Shown: positions 1-9,484 of the stretch, piece after piece
Layout: every line of letters starts with the position of its first letter
Numbering within the stretch: the first letter of the stretch is position 1
Position numbers and translations under genes: made by a program
Notes under the pieces: model-generated
The model's database searches: none
What the model was told of the DNA's origin: nothing
What the model saw: only the letters and a program-made list of their open reading frames with translations
Assembly (NCBI GenBank): GCA_947446575.1
Contig: CANFHC010000003.1
Coordinates: forward strand, 1-64,000
DNA from: Bacteriovoracaceae bacterium
Lineage (GTDB): Bacteria; Bdellovibrionota; Bacteriovoracia; Bacteriovoracales; Bacteriovoracaceae
DNA: 64,000 bases
Direction: 5' to 3'

Positions 1-442
<442 letters not shown>

Positions 443-670
443 TCAATATAAAATTGTTTAAAATTAAATTTAACGATTACTATACGGATGTTTTTGTATT
501 CTTAGATTGATTCAACTTTCATTAAATCAACTCTGACTTTTATCACCAAATGATTGAACTGTAGCCGTTTAACGGGCGTGACAGAATACTTACGTCAGAT
601 ATTTTTTGTTTGGGACCTTTCTCATCTTGAATCGAGACATTGCTGTCTCAAATCTTTTAACTCTATTTAA

Positions 671-683
671 TTTTTAAAGAACA
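671..683 (-). promoter_or_regulatory. boxA-like rRNA antitermination site
   Basis: On the minus strand this reads TGTTCTTTAAAAA, close to rrn boxA elements (E. coli TGCTCTTTAACAA). It lies between tRNA-Ala and 16S in the leader, where NusB/NusE antitermination complexes are recruited in known rrn operons. Assignment rests on sequence likeness and position only. Confidence 0.55.
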
Positions 684-705
684 AATTTTACCAATAGTGA
701 GAAAC

Positions 706-781
706 TGGTGGACATGACAGGGATCGAACCTGCGACCCTCTGCGTGCAAGGCAGATGCTCTCCCAGCTGAGCTACACGCCC
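706..781 (-). tRNA. tRNA-Ala (anticodon UGC)
   Basis: The complement folds as a full cloverleaf of 76 bases with encoded CCA: acceptor GGGCGTG pairs with CATGTCC (two G-U pairs), D-arm GCTC/GAGC, anticodon loop CTTGCAC giving UGC, and T-arm with TTCGATC. The UGC anticodon decodes alanine GCN codons. It precedes 16S in the same transcript, about 260 bases upstream, instead of lying in the 16S-23S spacer where tRNA-Ala is usually found. The 16S-23S spacer is outside the window. Confidence 0.96.
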
Positions 782-847
782 AAAATTCTATATATTTCTA
801 CAAGAAATCGTGCTTCGTAATCAGTTCTCATTTCTAAGGTGAAGAGG

Positions 848-876
848 AATTTAATCAACCATCGTTAATAAGTCAA
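848..876 (-). promoter_or_regulatory. Candidate rRNA operon promoter
   Basis: Minus-strand -35 TTGACT (871-876) and -10 TAAATT (848-853) are separated by exactly 17 bases, matching 5/6 and 4/6 of the sigma-70 consensus. Transcription would start near 841, about 60 bases before tRNA-Ala. The flanking DNA is very AT-rich, as expected for an UP element. No better promoter is visible between this site and the tRNA. Confidence 0.5.
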
Positions 877-976
877 CACTATTTCTCATTTTATTTTAAA
901 AATATTTTTTTTCTCTCGATAATCTAATTTGAGGCTATAATTATATTAATAACAATTATTTACACTAAGATGTTTC

Positions 977-1552
977 ATGAAAATTATTACTCTTTTTTCA
1001 CTCTATTCTCTGCTTCTATTTGCTTCTTGTGAGTTCAAAAAAAATAGTTCAGCTCTATTATCTAGTATGAACGGAAAAATAGAGGTTGATAAATTACAGA
1101 CAGATATAGGTGGACTCTCAACTACATCAGCTACGATTAAAACTGTTCATGGTGATATCGTTTTTCGTTTCTACACTAAGGCAGCTCCTCATACGTCTGC
1201 GAGAATCATGCAATTGATACAGAATAAGTTTTATGACGGACTTGTTTTTCATAGAGCTATTCCGAATTTTATTATTCAAACAGGTGATCCAACGGGAGCT
1301 GGTAATGGTGGGAGTGGAACGAAACTTAAGGCTGAGTTTAATGAGCTTCAACATATAAAAGGAACAATTGCGATGGCCAGAGGAATGGATAAGGATTCAG
1401 CTGATTCACAATTCTATATATGTCTTACAACTCTTTCCCATCTGGATGGGAAGAATACTGTCTTCGGACAAGTCGTAGATGGCTTAGATGTATTACCTAA
1501 ACTTTCCAAGGGAGATCGTGTGATTTCCATCACTCTTAATATCAAAAATTAA
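977..1552 (+). CDS. Cyclophilin-type peptidyl-prolyl isomerase, lipoprotein
   Basis: 191 residues. A short signal peptide ends in the lipobox LFASC (Cys 18), so the protein should be lipidated and exported. From about residue 50 it is a bacterial cyclophilin: VFHRAIPNF with the catalytic Arg, then IQTGDPTGAGNGGSG, an acidic FNEL segment and the IAMARG block. Cyclophilins catalyse prolyl cis-trans isomerisation and help fold periplasmic proteins. It stands alone between the rRNA operon and a broken phosphatase gene; only a weak ribosome binding site is visible. Family assignment is firm; substrate unknown. Confidence 0.93.
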   Translation: MKIITLFSLYSLLLFASCEFKKNSSALLSSMNGKIEVDKLQTDIGGLSTTSATIKTVHGDIVFRFYTKAAPHTSARIMQLIQNKFYDGLVFHRAIPNFIIQTGDPTGAGNGGSGTKLKAEFNELQHIKGTIAMARGMDKDSADSQFYICLTTLSHLDGKNTVFGQVVDGLDVLPKLSKGDRVISITLNIKN

Positions 1553-1627
1553 GTATAAAATTTTCAAATGTTCTTCCAATAATTACGCCTCTCGACAAGC
1601 TTAAGCAAAAACAGTGGGAGATTTTTT

Positions 1628-2275
1628 ATGTTCTATTTATTAGTTCAATTACTCCTTTTAACCAACGTGCATGCAGGACTCGTTTCGAGCATGCCTTCGA
1701 CATATAAGAAACGGGCATTCCGAATTCGCATCTTGTTTCACAAAATGTTGTGCGCGGAATGGCACCAAGAAATGAAGATGGTATAAAAAAATTAATTAGC
1801 CTGGGGGGTAAGTGATTTTCTTATTTTTAAAATTGATACTAATGGTGATGTAGCTAATGAAATTAGTGCACTCGAAAAAAATGGAATTGAAAAAAATCAC
1901 ATCACTCATCTAGATTTTCCATGGAAAGATATCACTGATTTTAAACCGATTTGCGAAATGACTATTGATGCTTTAAAAGTTATTGAATCAGCAGAGAAAA
2001 ATAATCGTAAAATCTATTTTCATTGCTCACTTGGTGAAGACCGTACAGGATACTTAGCCGGACTTTACAAAATTTTTTCTCAAAAAATGAGTGTAGATGA
2101 TGTTTTTCAAAGCGAGCTTTGTGATAAAGGATATGAAGCTGGTGATCCAATCAAAGGAATGAATATAGTGGCGAAAGTGCGTGAGAGTTTAACTCCCTCA
2201 TTTTTAACAATGGCTGAAATAATTAAGAAGAATAGAAATTTGAATAAAAAACTTTGTAATACAAGAGAAATTTAA
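1628..2275 (+). pseudogene. Secreted tyrosine-phosphatase-like protein, two frameshifts
   Basis: An ATG with a good GGGAG ribosome site starts a signal peptide (MFYLLVQLLLLTNVHA). The reading frame must shift near the GGG run at 1713-1715 to enter GIPNSHLVSQNVVRGMAP, then shift back at the six-G run at 1803-1808 to enter VSDFLIFKIDTNG. The final frame contains the HC-X5-R phosphatase loop HCSLGEDRTG (about 2021-2050). Adding one G at the first run and removing one at the second gives a continuous product of about 216 residues, the normal size of small periplasmic dual-specificity phosphatases. The gene is therefore either decayed or carries two homopolymer sequencing errors. Family call is firm; functional status is open. 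Confidence 0.75.
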
Positions 2276-2328
2276 TAATTTTAGTGCAGAAACTTTGAAG
2301 AATTATAGTTGTAAAAAATCGAAATTAA

Positions 2329-2358
2329 TTCACTGAGAGTTTTTGTGCCCTCAGTGAA
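2329..2358 (-). terminator. Hairpin after the caa3 oxidase operon
   Basis: A perfect 9-bp inverted repeat (TTCACTGAG / CTCAGTGAA) with a 12-base loop lies 10 bases past the stop codon of the last oxidase gene. On the minus strand a T-rich stretch follows about 13 bases later, so it may stop transcription or just protect the 3' end. The opposite-strand phosphatase gene ends just to the left. Confidence 0.5.
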
Positions 2359-2368
2359 CTTATCAAAT

Positions 2369-2656
2369 TTAGCGGTAAACTGATTCCAAAATAAGAGCAA
2401 TGGCGTAGAACCCAGCCAGAATTGGAAGAGCGGCAATAAATTTTAACCATCCTTTTTCTTCTTTTAAGTGCATATAAAAATAAGCAACAACAAAAGCTTT
2501 TGCAAGTGCCAGACCTACGAGGCCAATAGCTTTTAAGTGGTATTCTGTTTTAAGACCAGGAATAGCAAGCTCCAATCCTGTTAAAAGTGATAAAACAACG
2601 AACACGATAACGTATTCAGCTGTGTGACTTTTAAATTCTTTAGTATGTTCACCCAT
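2369..2656 (-). CDS. ctaF: Cytochrome c oxidase subunit IV (caa3 type)
   Basis: 95 residues with three membrane segments (about 15-32, 42-65, 70-90). The segment AKAFVVAYFYMHLK is the signature of the small prokaryotic subunit IV of caa3-type heme-copper oxidases. The subunit supports assembly and stability of the oxidase in the inner membrane. It is the last gene of the oxidase operon, one base after the SCO gene, which agrees with the usual ctaCDEF order. Confident. Confidence 0.88.
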   Translation of the reverse strand: MGEHTKEFKSHTAEYVIVFVVLSLLTGLELAIPGLKTEYHLKAIGLVGLALAKAFVVAYFYMHLKEEKGWLKFIAALPILAGFYAIALILESVYR

Positions 2657-2657
2657 C

Positions 2658-3362
2658 TTAATTCTCCTTCTTCACTTTTTTGTATGTAAAACTATCGTTC
2701 ACCAAAAGTCCAAGATCGATCATCATTCTATCCATCTCAACTTTTTCAGTTCCGTAATAGCCTCTTACTATTCCCTTATCATCGACAAGTACCACTTTTT
2801 CAGTGTGAGCTATATCAAAAAGAGTGATTGTTTTATCTGCTAATTTTTTTGAAACAGCTTCCTTATTTCCCATTGGAACTTTAAAGCCATCGATGACGAT
2901 TTTTTTAAGGTCCGCTTCAGTTCCAGTAAGAAAATTCCAAATAAAAGGATTAGAATTTCTTTTTCGAGCATACTTAAAAAGAACATCAGGTGTATCGTTC
3001 TTGGGATCTACTGTAAAAGTTACAATCGCTGCTTTTGTTCCGAGACCTCTTATTCTTTTTTGAACAAGATCCATTTTTTCCATTAATGCCGGACAACTTG
3101 AAGGGCAAGATGTGAACATAAAATTGGCGACATAATACTTGCCTAGTAAATCTTTAGTTCCGTAAGGTTTGTTGAATTCATTCGTTAAAGAGAATTCAGG
3201 CACCTTGAAATAAGTTGGCAAGGGTGGCGGAAGAATTCTATGAAGAGATCGATAAACAGGATAAGAAAATAAAAAAAGCCAAAAGAAGATCCAGAATGAT
3301 TTCATTCGCATCATTTTTTCGAACCAATTATTATCTCTATAGTAGCCAGTAATCGTTGTCAT
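2658..3362 (-). CDS. SCO1/SenC copper chaperone
   Basis: 234 residues. One membrane anchor (about 22-40) is followed by a periplasmic thioredoxin-like domain. The copper ligands are visible: Cys 86 and Cys 90 in TSCPSSCP and His 186 in DIAHTEKV, with the TVDPKNDTP loop typical of SCO proteins. SCO proteins deliver copper to, or reduce, the CuA site of oxidase subunit II, which is encoded three genes upstream in this operon. Spacing to both neighbours is short. Confident. Confidence 0.93.
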   Translation of the reverse strand: MTTITGYYRDNNWFEKMMRMKSFWIFFWLFLFSYPVYRSLHRILPPPLPTYFKVPEFSLTNEFNKPYGTKDLLGKYYVANFMFTSCPSSCPALMEKMDLVQKRIRGLGTKAAIVTFTVDPKNDTPDVLFKYARKRNSNPFIWNFLTGTEADLKKIVIDGFKVPMGNKEAVSKKLADKTITLFDIAHTEKVVLVDDKGIVRGYYGTEKVEMDRMMIDLGLLVNDSFTYKKVKKEN

Positions 3363-3380
3363 AATAGTCTTCTTACTTTT

Positions 3381-4268
3381 TTATTTTAAAGCAGCTTCTA
3401 AAAGTTTTGCTCTCTCTGGTGTATTTTTTAAATCCATAAGCGATCTCACGTAGTGAGCAACGGCCCAAATTTCATCATCTTGAAGTGTCCCTTTCCAACT
3501 TGGCATTGCTGCTCCACCAACACCTGCATTTAAGCGAACATAAAGCTCTTCAACAGTTTTTGCAGAACGAACTGAATCGTAAGTAAATTCTGGTGGCATT
3601 GATGAGTAACCATAATCGTTTGGCTGAAGTTTAACGTGGTACATGTCCGGATCGAACTCAGTAACCGGTTTACCGTTAATTTTTTGAGAAATTTCACTGA
3701 ACTCTGCATGACTTACGTAAGCTCTGTGACAAGTCCAACATTGAGCGACCGCATGGAAAACTTCTTTTCCGCGTTGAATTGCACTTTCTTTATGTGCATC
3801 TCCATATGGATCTTTGGTGATAACGATTGATTCACCTAATTTTTTATCAGCGCCTTCCCATTTTGCTGGAGCAAATGTCTTAATGTATTGAACAAGGTTA
3901 AACATTTGTTGATCTGATAATTCTTTCCATGGAAGCATTGCTGTTCCAGTTAATCCATTACGAAGGATTTGGTAGAAATCTTCGTCATGTGGAAGTTCAC
4001 CTGAGACAACTTTACCGAATTTATATTGGCCAAGCTTAAAGTTTCTTGGAGGAACCGATAATCCTTTCGCAGAAGTTCCGTTACCGTCACCGTTCACGCC
4101 ATGACATGGCATACAGTATTCAGTGTAAGTTGATTTACCATCGTTAAGAGCTTTTGCTGGAGCATAAACTCCACCCGCGTAGATCTTATCTTCTTTGAAA
4201 AAACTTTCACTACATGAAACTAATGTAGTTAATGCAGCGATGGTTAAAACGAGATTTAAACCTTTCAT
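3381..4268 (-). CDS. Diheme cytochrome c lipoprotein of the oxidase operon
   Basis: Starting at the ATG preceded by AGAGGA, the product has 295 residues; a longer in-frame start has no ribosome site. A lipobox (TLVSC, Cys 19) predicts outer-face membrane attachment. Two class I cytochrome domains follow, with CMPCH at 52-56 and CWTCH at 177-181 and Met-containing loops after each. It probably feeds electrons to the CuA centre of the neighbouring oxidase, taking the place of the cytochrome domain that many caa3 oxidases fuse to subunit II. The role is inferred from position. Confidence 0.9.
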   Translation of the reverse strand: MKGLNLVLTIAALTTLVSCSESFFKEDKIYAGGVYAPAKALNDGKSTYTEYCMPCHGVNGDGNGTSAKGLSVPPRNFKLGQYKFGKVVSGELPHDEDFYQILRNGLTGTAMLPWKELSDQQMFNLVQYIKTFAPAKWEGADKKLGESIVITKDPYGDAHKESAIQRGKEVFHAVAQCWTCHRAYVSHAEFSEISQKINGKPVTEFDPDMYHVKLQPNDYGYSSMPPEFTYDSVRSAKTVEELYVRLNAGVGGAAMPSWKGTLQDDEIWAVAHYVRSLMDLKNTPERAKLLEAALK

Positions 4269-4278
4269 ATTTTTCCTC

Positions 4279-4854
4279 TTATAAAACAAAAATAGTCACA
4301 AACATGATGAACCAAACAATACCTAAAAAGTGCCAGAACTTTCCAACATTAACAGCCTGTTGCTGAGACTTTGGAGAAATTTCTTTTAGAGCACTAAAAT
4401 AAAGCCAAAAGAGCAGGGCCATTGCTACTACGATATGAGCAGCATGAATCCAAGTAAAAGCATAAATTATCGAAGGGAAAACTCCCGATGAAACAAAAAT
4501 TCCTTGAGTTTTTAATGAATGCCAAAGCAGAGATTGTACGGCCATGAAGCCAAGACCTAAAACGATCGTAGCGATCAAACCTCTTTTATCTGCGATATTT
4601 TTTTCAAACCAAATATAAGTCATTGAACTTAAGAAAATACAAATTGTAGAAAAGCCCGGCAGTAATAGAGATGGCTTTTCCATCCCGGCCGGAGGCCACA
4701 CTGGTGAAGTAAATCTGAACATCGCAAAGCCCATCATTAGAGTTGCAAAAAGCATCCCGAATGAAACAAGTGTAACAATCATCGCGACAGAAGAAATAAT
4801 CTCTTGTCCTTGATCGTGCTCACTTAATTGTTTTTTAGCTGTTGCTACATCCAT
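4279..4854 (-). CDS. Cytochrome c oxidase subunit III, divergent
   Basis: 191 residues, five predicted membrane segments. Position directly after subunit I and the ending GKFWHFLGIVWFIMF show it belongs to the COX3 family. It is diverged: where subunit III normally has a Trp/Gln-rich helix with a buried Glu it reads QSLLWHSLKT, and the usual FHGLHV motif is WIHAAHIVVA. A second, more canonical subunit III is encoded at 12528-13148. It may be a structural replacement or belong to an alternative oxidase form. The start lies three bases after the subunit I stop. Confidence 0.85.
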   Translation of the reverse strand: MDVATAKKQLSEHDQGQEIISSVAMIVTLVSFGMLFATLMMGFAMFRFTSPVWPPAGMEKPSLLLPGFSTICIFLSSMTYIWFEKNIADKRGLIATIVLGLGFMAVQSLLWHSLKTQGIFVSSGVFPSIIYAFTWIHAAHIVVAMALLFWLYFSALKEISPKSQQQAVNVGKFWHFLGIVWFIMFVTIFVL

Positions 4855-4857
4855 CTT

Positions 4858-6588
4858 TTATACTTTTACCAATTCTTCAGTTTGATATTGGAAATCTCTT
4901 CCTGTTTTTAAATTTGGGTTTCCAATTTCGTGTGGTCCACATTTTACAACAGGAATTACATCAAAGTTATAGTGTGGAGCTGGACTTGGAATTCCCCACT
5001 CAAGTGTTCCAACATTCCACGGATTTTGAGTAGCTTTTGGTCCTTTGATCATTGAATAAACAAAGTTGTATACGAAAAATAATTGTCCAAATCCCATGAA
5101 GATTGCTGAGTAAGTAATAAACATGTTGATAGGAATTAACTTATGTAAAAACTCATATACATATGGGTTGTAAATACGTCTATGCATTCCAGCATATCCT
5201 ACAATCATCATACCCATGAATACTCCGTTTAATCCTAAGATAGAAATCCAGAAGTGTATTTTACCGAGAGTTTCATCCATCATGCGACCGTACATTTTTG
5301 GAAACCAAAAATATGTTCCTGCAAATCCGCCAAGAAGAACTGAAGCGGCCATTGTATAATGAAAGTGACCCACAACAAAATAAGTATCGTGAAGGTAAAG
5401 GTCCGTTGAAACAGTTGCAAGGTATAAACCTGTTAATCCACCAAGACCGAAAACGAATACAACTCCCAATGAAAATAACATTGGTGTCGCAAACCTGATT
5501 GATCCTTTCCAAAGAGTTCCGAGCCAATTGGCAAAGAAAATTGCTGATGGAATGGAAATTGTCATCGTGAGCATCATGAAAGATTGAGTAAGAAGTGGAC
5601 TCATCTGAGTCGTGTACATATGGTGTCCATAAACTACAGTTGATAAAACTGTGATTGATGTCATCGCAAGTGCTGTTGATTTTGCTCCGAACGCTGGCTT
5701 TCTAGAAAAGAAAGAAAGTAAGTCAGACACAATTCCCCAAGCTGGAAGAATAAGGATGTAAACTTCCGGGTGACCGAAAATCCAGAATACATGTTGGAAT
5801 AAAACAGGGTCTCCAGATCCGCTAGTTGCAGCTGCACCAGCAAGGAAGAAAGTTGTTCCAAAAACGCGGTCAAAAGTTAGAAGAAGAAGACCTGCTCCAA
5901 GAACTGGAAGAAAAAGAGCATTTAATATTGCTGTTAACCAAAGTCCCCATACAGTAAGTGGCATATCGAAATAGCCCATTCCTGGTGCGCGAAGAGTAAT
6001 GATTGTTGCGATATAGTTTACCGCACCCATTGTTGAAGAAACTCCAAGAACGAAAAGAGCTAGACACCAAAGTGTTTGGCCCACGCCGGGAGATCCGATG
6101 AGCGTTGATAAGGTTGGATATGAAACCCATCCACCTGCAGCAGCTCCCAATGGAGTAAATAATGAAACAACTAAAAGAAGTGCTGAAACAACAGCAAGCC
6201 AAAAAGATAACATATTCAGTGTTGGGAAAACCATATCTCGGGCACCGATCATGAGTGGAATGCAAAAGTTTCCAAATGCTCCGATCAGAATTGGTGTAAT
6301 TGCGTAGAAAATCATTATCGTACCGTGAAGCGTGAAGAGCATCGCGTACGTATCAGGTGGAACAACACCATTTGTTGTTGGAAACAAAAAATGTCCAATT
6401 ACTGGGAATGGTTCACCTGGAAAAGCAAGAGTCCAGCGAATCAAAAGCGCCATCATCCCACCTAGGCCTAAGAAGGCAATTCCGTACCACAGGAATTGTT
6501 TTGCAATCACTTTGTGATCGAAAGAGAAAACATATTTCGACAAAAATGTTTTTGGTGCATCGTGAATATGTTGTTCAAAAAATGCCAT
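4858..6588 (-). CDS. ctaD: Cytochrome c oxidase subunit I
   Basis: 576 residues, twelve or so membrane helices. Metal ligands are all present: His 88 (low-spin heme), His 273 with the cross-linked Tyr 277 in GHPEVY, His 322 and His 323 (CuB), His 408 (high-spin heme) and His 410. Glu 275 in GHPEV marks the A1 class with a D-channel. It reduces oxygen to water and pumps protons in the inner membrane. Flanked by subunits II and III in the order expected for a caa3/aa3 operon. Very secure. Confidence 0.97.
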   Translation of the reverse strand: MAFFEQHIHDAPKTFLSKYVFSFDHKVIAKQFLWYGIAFLGLGGMMALLIRWTLAFPGEPFPVIGHFLFPTTNGVVPPDTYAMLFTLHGTIMIFYAITPILIGAFGNFCIPLMIGARDMVFPTLNMLSFWLAVVSALLLVVSLFTPLGAAAGGWVSYPTLSTLIGSPGVGQTLWCLALFVLGVSSTMGAVNYIATIITLRAPGMGYFDMPLTVWGLWLTAILNALFLPVLGAGLLLLTFDRVFGTTFFLAGAAATSGSGDPVLFQHVFWIFGHPEVYILILPAWGIVSDLLSFFSRKPAFGAKSTALAMTSITVLSTVVYGHHMYTTQMSPLLTQSFMMLTMTISIPSAIFFANWLGTLWKGSIRFATPMLFSLGVVFVFGLGGLTGLYLATVSTDLYLHDTYFVVGHFHYTMAASVLLGGFAGTYFWFPKMYGRMMDETLGKIHFWISILGLNGVFMGMMIVGYAGMHRRIYNPYVYEFLHKLIPINMFITYSAIFMGFGQLFFVYNFVYSMIKGPKATQNPWNVGTLEWGIPSPAPHYNFDVIPVVKCGPHEIGNPNLKTGRDFQYQTEELVKV

Positions 6589-6627
6589 GAGTATCCTCTC
6601 TTATCTATTTAAACTTATAAAAAATTC

Positions 6628-7443
6628 TTAATTATTTGCAAGCCATTTCCAACCCCAATACAGGTCGGCACTGTCTTTTTCCATTACGTAAGCTGTGCGG
6701 TTTTGCATTTCATTTTGCCATTTATCAAAATCAGCTTGGCTGTAGACTGTCATTTTCGCTTGCATTCTATAGTGGAAAGTTCCACAAATTTGAGCACAGA
6801 CAACTTCGTACAAGCCTGGAGTTGTTAATTCACTCCACATTTTTGAAACTCTTCCTGGTATAGCATCGACTTTTAATCTTGTGTTTGGAAGTGAGAACGA
6901 GTGGATAACGTCTTTAGCTGTTACTTGGAAAACAATCTTTTTTCCAACTGGAAGGCGAAGATCATTTAGTGTAACGATATCGTCTTCAGTGTTGAAAATT
7001 CCATCTTTACCAGCGTAACGAAAGTTCCATGCCCATTGTTGACCAAGAACTTCTACGCGAACGATGTCCTCTGTTTCTTTAGGCCATTTTGCAAATACTT
7101 CCATGTAATCGCGGTTAGAAATACCTGTAATTTGCATATCAATAACAATGAAGACTAAAGCTCCAATCGCTGCAACTACTGCAATATGTTTTTTGCTTGT
7201 TCCATGAACATAAAGAGCAACTGGGTGTTTGCTTTTTCTGTAAAGGTAACTGAACCCAAAAAGTCCAAGGCAAACTAAAACAAAAAAGAAAAGGATGAGT
7301 TTTGTTGTCAGCCAAAATAGAGAGTCTATTAAATGACCATTTGTTGAAATATCAAGTGGTGGTCTCATTCTCTCTAGTAAGCTCATTTCGCTAGCGTTAG
7401 CGCTAACGACAAATAGTTTCATGTAAAGACTGTATAGATTCAT
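6628..7443 (-). CDS. ctaC: Cytochrome c oxidase subunit II with CuA site
   Basis: 271 residues. Two membrane helices (about 41-67 and 85-103) precede a periplasmic cupredoxin domain. The CuA ligands are His 181 (VIHSF), Cys 216, Cys 220, His 224 and Met 227 in CAQICGTFHYRM; a Gln replaces the common Glu between the cysteines. QQWAWNFRY is the usual electron-entry aromatic patch. There is no C-terminal cytochrome c domain, so the separate diheme cytochrome encoded downstream probably serves as donor. Secure. Confidence 0.96.
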   Translation of the reverse strand: MNLYSLYMKLFVVSANASEMSLLERMRPPLDISTNGHLIDSLFWLTTKLILFFFVLVCLGLFGFSYLYRKSKHPVALYVHGTSKKHIAVVAAIGALVFIVIDMQITGISNRDYMEVFAKWPKETEDIVRVEVLGQQWAWNFRYAGKDGIFNTEDDIVTLNDLRLPVGKKIVFQVTAKDVIHSFSLPNTRLKVDAIPGRVSKMWSELTTPGLYEVVCAQICGTFHYRMQAKMTVYSQADFDKWQNEMQNRTAYVMEKDSADLYWGWKWLANN

Positions 7444-7527
7444 TTCAGCAATCCCTGGAGTGGAAAGTTAAAGATGCGTTATTAATTTATTTATCCGTTT
7501 AATATTAATCGTAAATTCTAATTTTAT

Positions 7528-9354
7528 CTATTTAAAAAAGATCAAAGCCGCCAGCAATAGGGGCAAGTAAAACAGTGAACCGTAAAAATAGTTTCTGGCC
7601 CATTCGCGATGCAATGCTAAATCTTGTTTAAGAAAAAAGCCACGAGCGGAATATATTAAAAAAACACCGCTTAAAACCAAGGCGGCCCTAGTATAAATAA
7701 AACTTGCTTGGGCAAAAAATGAAGGTAAGAGCGAAACGATAAAAAGTAAAAGTGTGAACACAAAAATTCCCATCTTTGTTATCTGTAATCCCTTTTTAAG
7801 ATTGGGATAAACTTTTATGTCTGCTGCGTCGTAATCTTCCGCATGATAAAGAGAAATCGCTAAGAAGTGTGGCAATTGCCAAATAAAAAGAATCAAAAAC
7901 AAAGCGATGGCCATGAAATCGATTTTTCCAGTAACAGCTGTCCATCCCATCACAGGAGGAAGGGCTCCTGGAATTGCCCCTATATAAACGGCATATTCAC
8001 TTTTCTTTTTCATCGGTGTGTAGGCATACAAATAAAGAACTGCTGAAATGAAAGCTAAAACACCTGTAACTAAATTGATAAAGAGACAAATTGCGGGAAT
8101 TGAAATTAAAACTAATGCCGTTCCAAAAATAAGGGCTGTTTTAGGCTGCATTCTTCTTGAAGGAAGTGGACGGTCTTTTGTTCTTTTCATTTTCGCGTCA
8201 GTGTCGCGCTCGATATAACAATTTAAAGCGGCTGCGCCAATTACAACTAATGTTATAAGGAAGAAAGCTAAGAGGGCTTTGAAAAAATAAATTTTTTCAG
8301 GCGCTACCATTGTTCCAACCATGACAGTAACCATTACTAATAATGACAGTCGTGGTTTAGTAAGATCTACAATGTCAGATAAAAAAGAGTGGCGGTTACT
8401 TGTAAAATAGAGATCTTCAGCATCTTTTAAAAAAAGATTTAGCTTCCAAAGGGATCCTAAGCTTAGGGCAGCTCCAGCTAAGTGCAAAGTCGTAGGAACA
8501 ACAGAAAGATTAAGAGCAACTGTCATTATTCCAATGAAAACTTGGAATGAGATAAAAAGAAATGGAAGTAAACTTAAAAATCTCATTTTTTTAATAGGTT
8601 TAAAAAAGTTAGCAGAGCGAATTGCAAAAAATGAAACGACGAAAAATACAACAACTGCATACATACGATGGATCATATGAAGTTGGGCTTGAGGCAAAGT
8701 GGGCCATGCTGTAAGGCCTAATGTTTCAAAGTCTCTGCATAGAAGCGCGTTCGTTTCGCCAATTCCACAAGCAGCTCCAGCTCCTGCGTGACGCATGAAA
8801 GCACCAAGAAGAATTTGTAAAAAAAGCATCGCAAGTGCTAGGACTAAACCATGTCTAATAAGAGGATTCCAATTTTTTTGAATAAGTTTTTTTGTTTCTT
8901 CGCCAATTGATTGAAAGCGGATTTTGGCCTCTGTCGCTTTGTGATTAATGTAAATAAGTGTGGATAAAAAAATTAATGAAAGACCTAAGTGTGAAGTTGA
9001 AACAATCGTTGGCAATCGATAGATAACAGTGATTCCTCCAAGCGCTCCTTGGGAAATGACCAAGAAAAGAGCAAGGCACGACATTTTAAAAACGCGGTTA
9101 TGAGCATCTGAAATTTTTCTCTCTGTTGATGAAAGCCACACTAGCCCAATAGAAAAAAGACCAACCAAAGTCGCCAGTAGTCTGTGTCCGTGTTCAATTA
9201 AAATTGAACCTTCCATTTTTGGGAATAATTGGTTGTAGCAAAGAGGCCAGTCTGGACAGGCTAGGCTTGACTCGGTATTATGGACGACCGCTCCCCAGAT
9301 AATGAGGATAAAAGTTGTAATAACAGCGACAAGAGAAAGATTTTTTACTCGCAT
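7528..9354 (-). CDS. Fused heme A synthase - heme O synthase (CtaA-CtaB)
   Basis: 608 residues in one frame. The first half (about 1-300) is CtaA/COX15: eight membrane helices, HGHRLLATLVG and HMIHRMYAV with heme-ligand histidines, and the Cys pair in the AACGIGETNALLC loop. From about residue 320 it is CtaB, a UbiA-family farnesyltransferase with NCYIERDTDAKMKRTKDRPL holding both Asp-rich sites. CtaB makes heme O from heme B and farnesyl diphosphate; CtaA oxidises heme O to heme A. Fusion would channel the intermediate. It heads the oxidase operon. Confidence 0.93.
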   Translation of the reverse strand: MRVKNLSLVAVITTFILIIWGAVVHNTESSLACPDWPLCYNQLFPKMEGSILIEHGHRLLATLVGLFSIGLVWLSSTERKISDAHNRVFKMSCLALFLVISQGALGGITVIYRLPTIVSTSHLGLSLIFLSTLIYINHKATEAKIRFQSIGEETKKLIQKNWNPLIRHGLVLALAMLFLQILLGAFMRHAGAGAACGIGETNALLCRDFETLGLTAWPTLPQAQLHMIHRMYAVVVFFVVSFFAIRSANFFKPIKKMRFLSLLPFLFISFQVFIGIMTVALNLSVVPTTLHLAGAALSLGSLWKLNLFLKDAEDLYFTSNRHSFLSDIVDLTKPRLSLLVMVTVMVGTMVAPEKIYFFKALLAFFLITLVVIGAAALNCYIERDTDAKMKRTKDRPLPSRRMQPKTALIFGTALVLISIPAICLFINLVTGVLAFISAVLYLYAYTPMKKKSEYAVYIGAIPGALPPVMGWTAVTGKIDFMAIALFLILFIWQLPHFLAISLYHAEDYDAADIKVYPNLKKGLQITKMGIFVFTLLLFIVSLLPSFFAQASFIYTRAALVLSGVFLIYSARGFFLKQDLALHREWARNYFYGSLFYLPLLLAALIFFK

Positions 9355-9390
9355 ATTTTAGCTCTTATATTGGCTGTAGTTTTGCTCTTT

Positions 9391-9419
9391 TATATACTAA
9401 ATCTTTCTTGCAAAGTCAT
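9391..9419 (-). promoter_or_regulatory. Candidate promoter of the oxidase operon
   Basis: On the minus strand ATGACT (9414-9419) and TATATA (9391-9396) are 17 bases apart, each 4/6 to sigma-70 consensus. Start of transcription would fall about 30 bases before the CtaA-CtaB start codon. This is the only reasonable pair I see in the divergent spacer. Confidence 0.35.
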
Positions 9420-9484
9420 ATAGATATTGAGGATAATTTTAGCTTCGACAAAGTCATTTTGTTCGATTAATCGAGGTGTTGTTT

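Noticed and set aside
5273-6265. Minus-strand frames overlapping oxidase subunit I in other phases
   Set aside because: The ctaD frame explains the region fully; the others have odd composition (Ser/Cys-rich) and no starts with ribosome sites.
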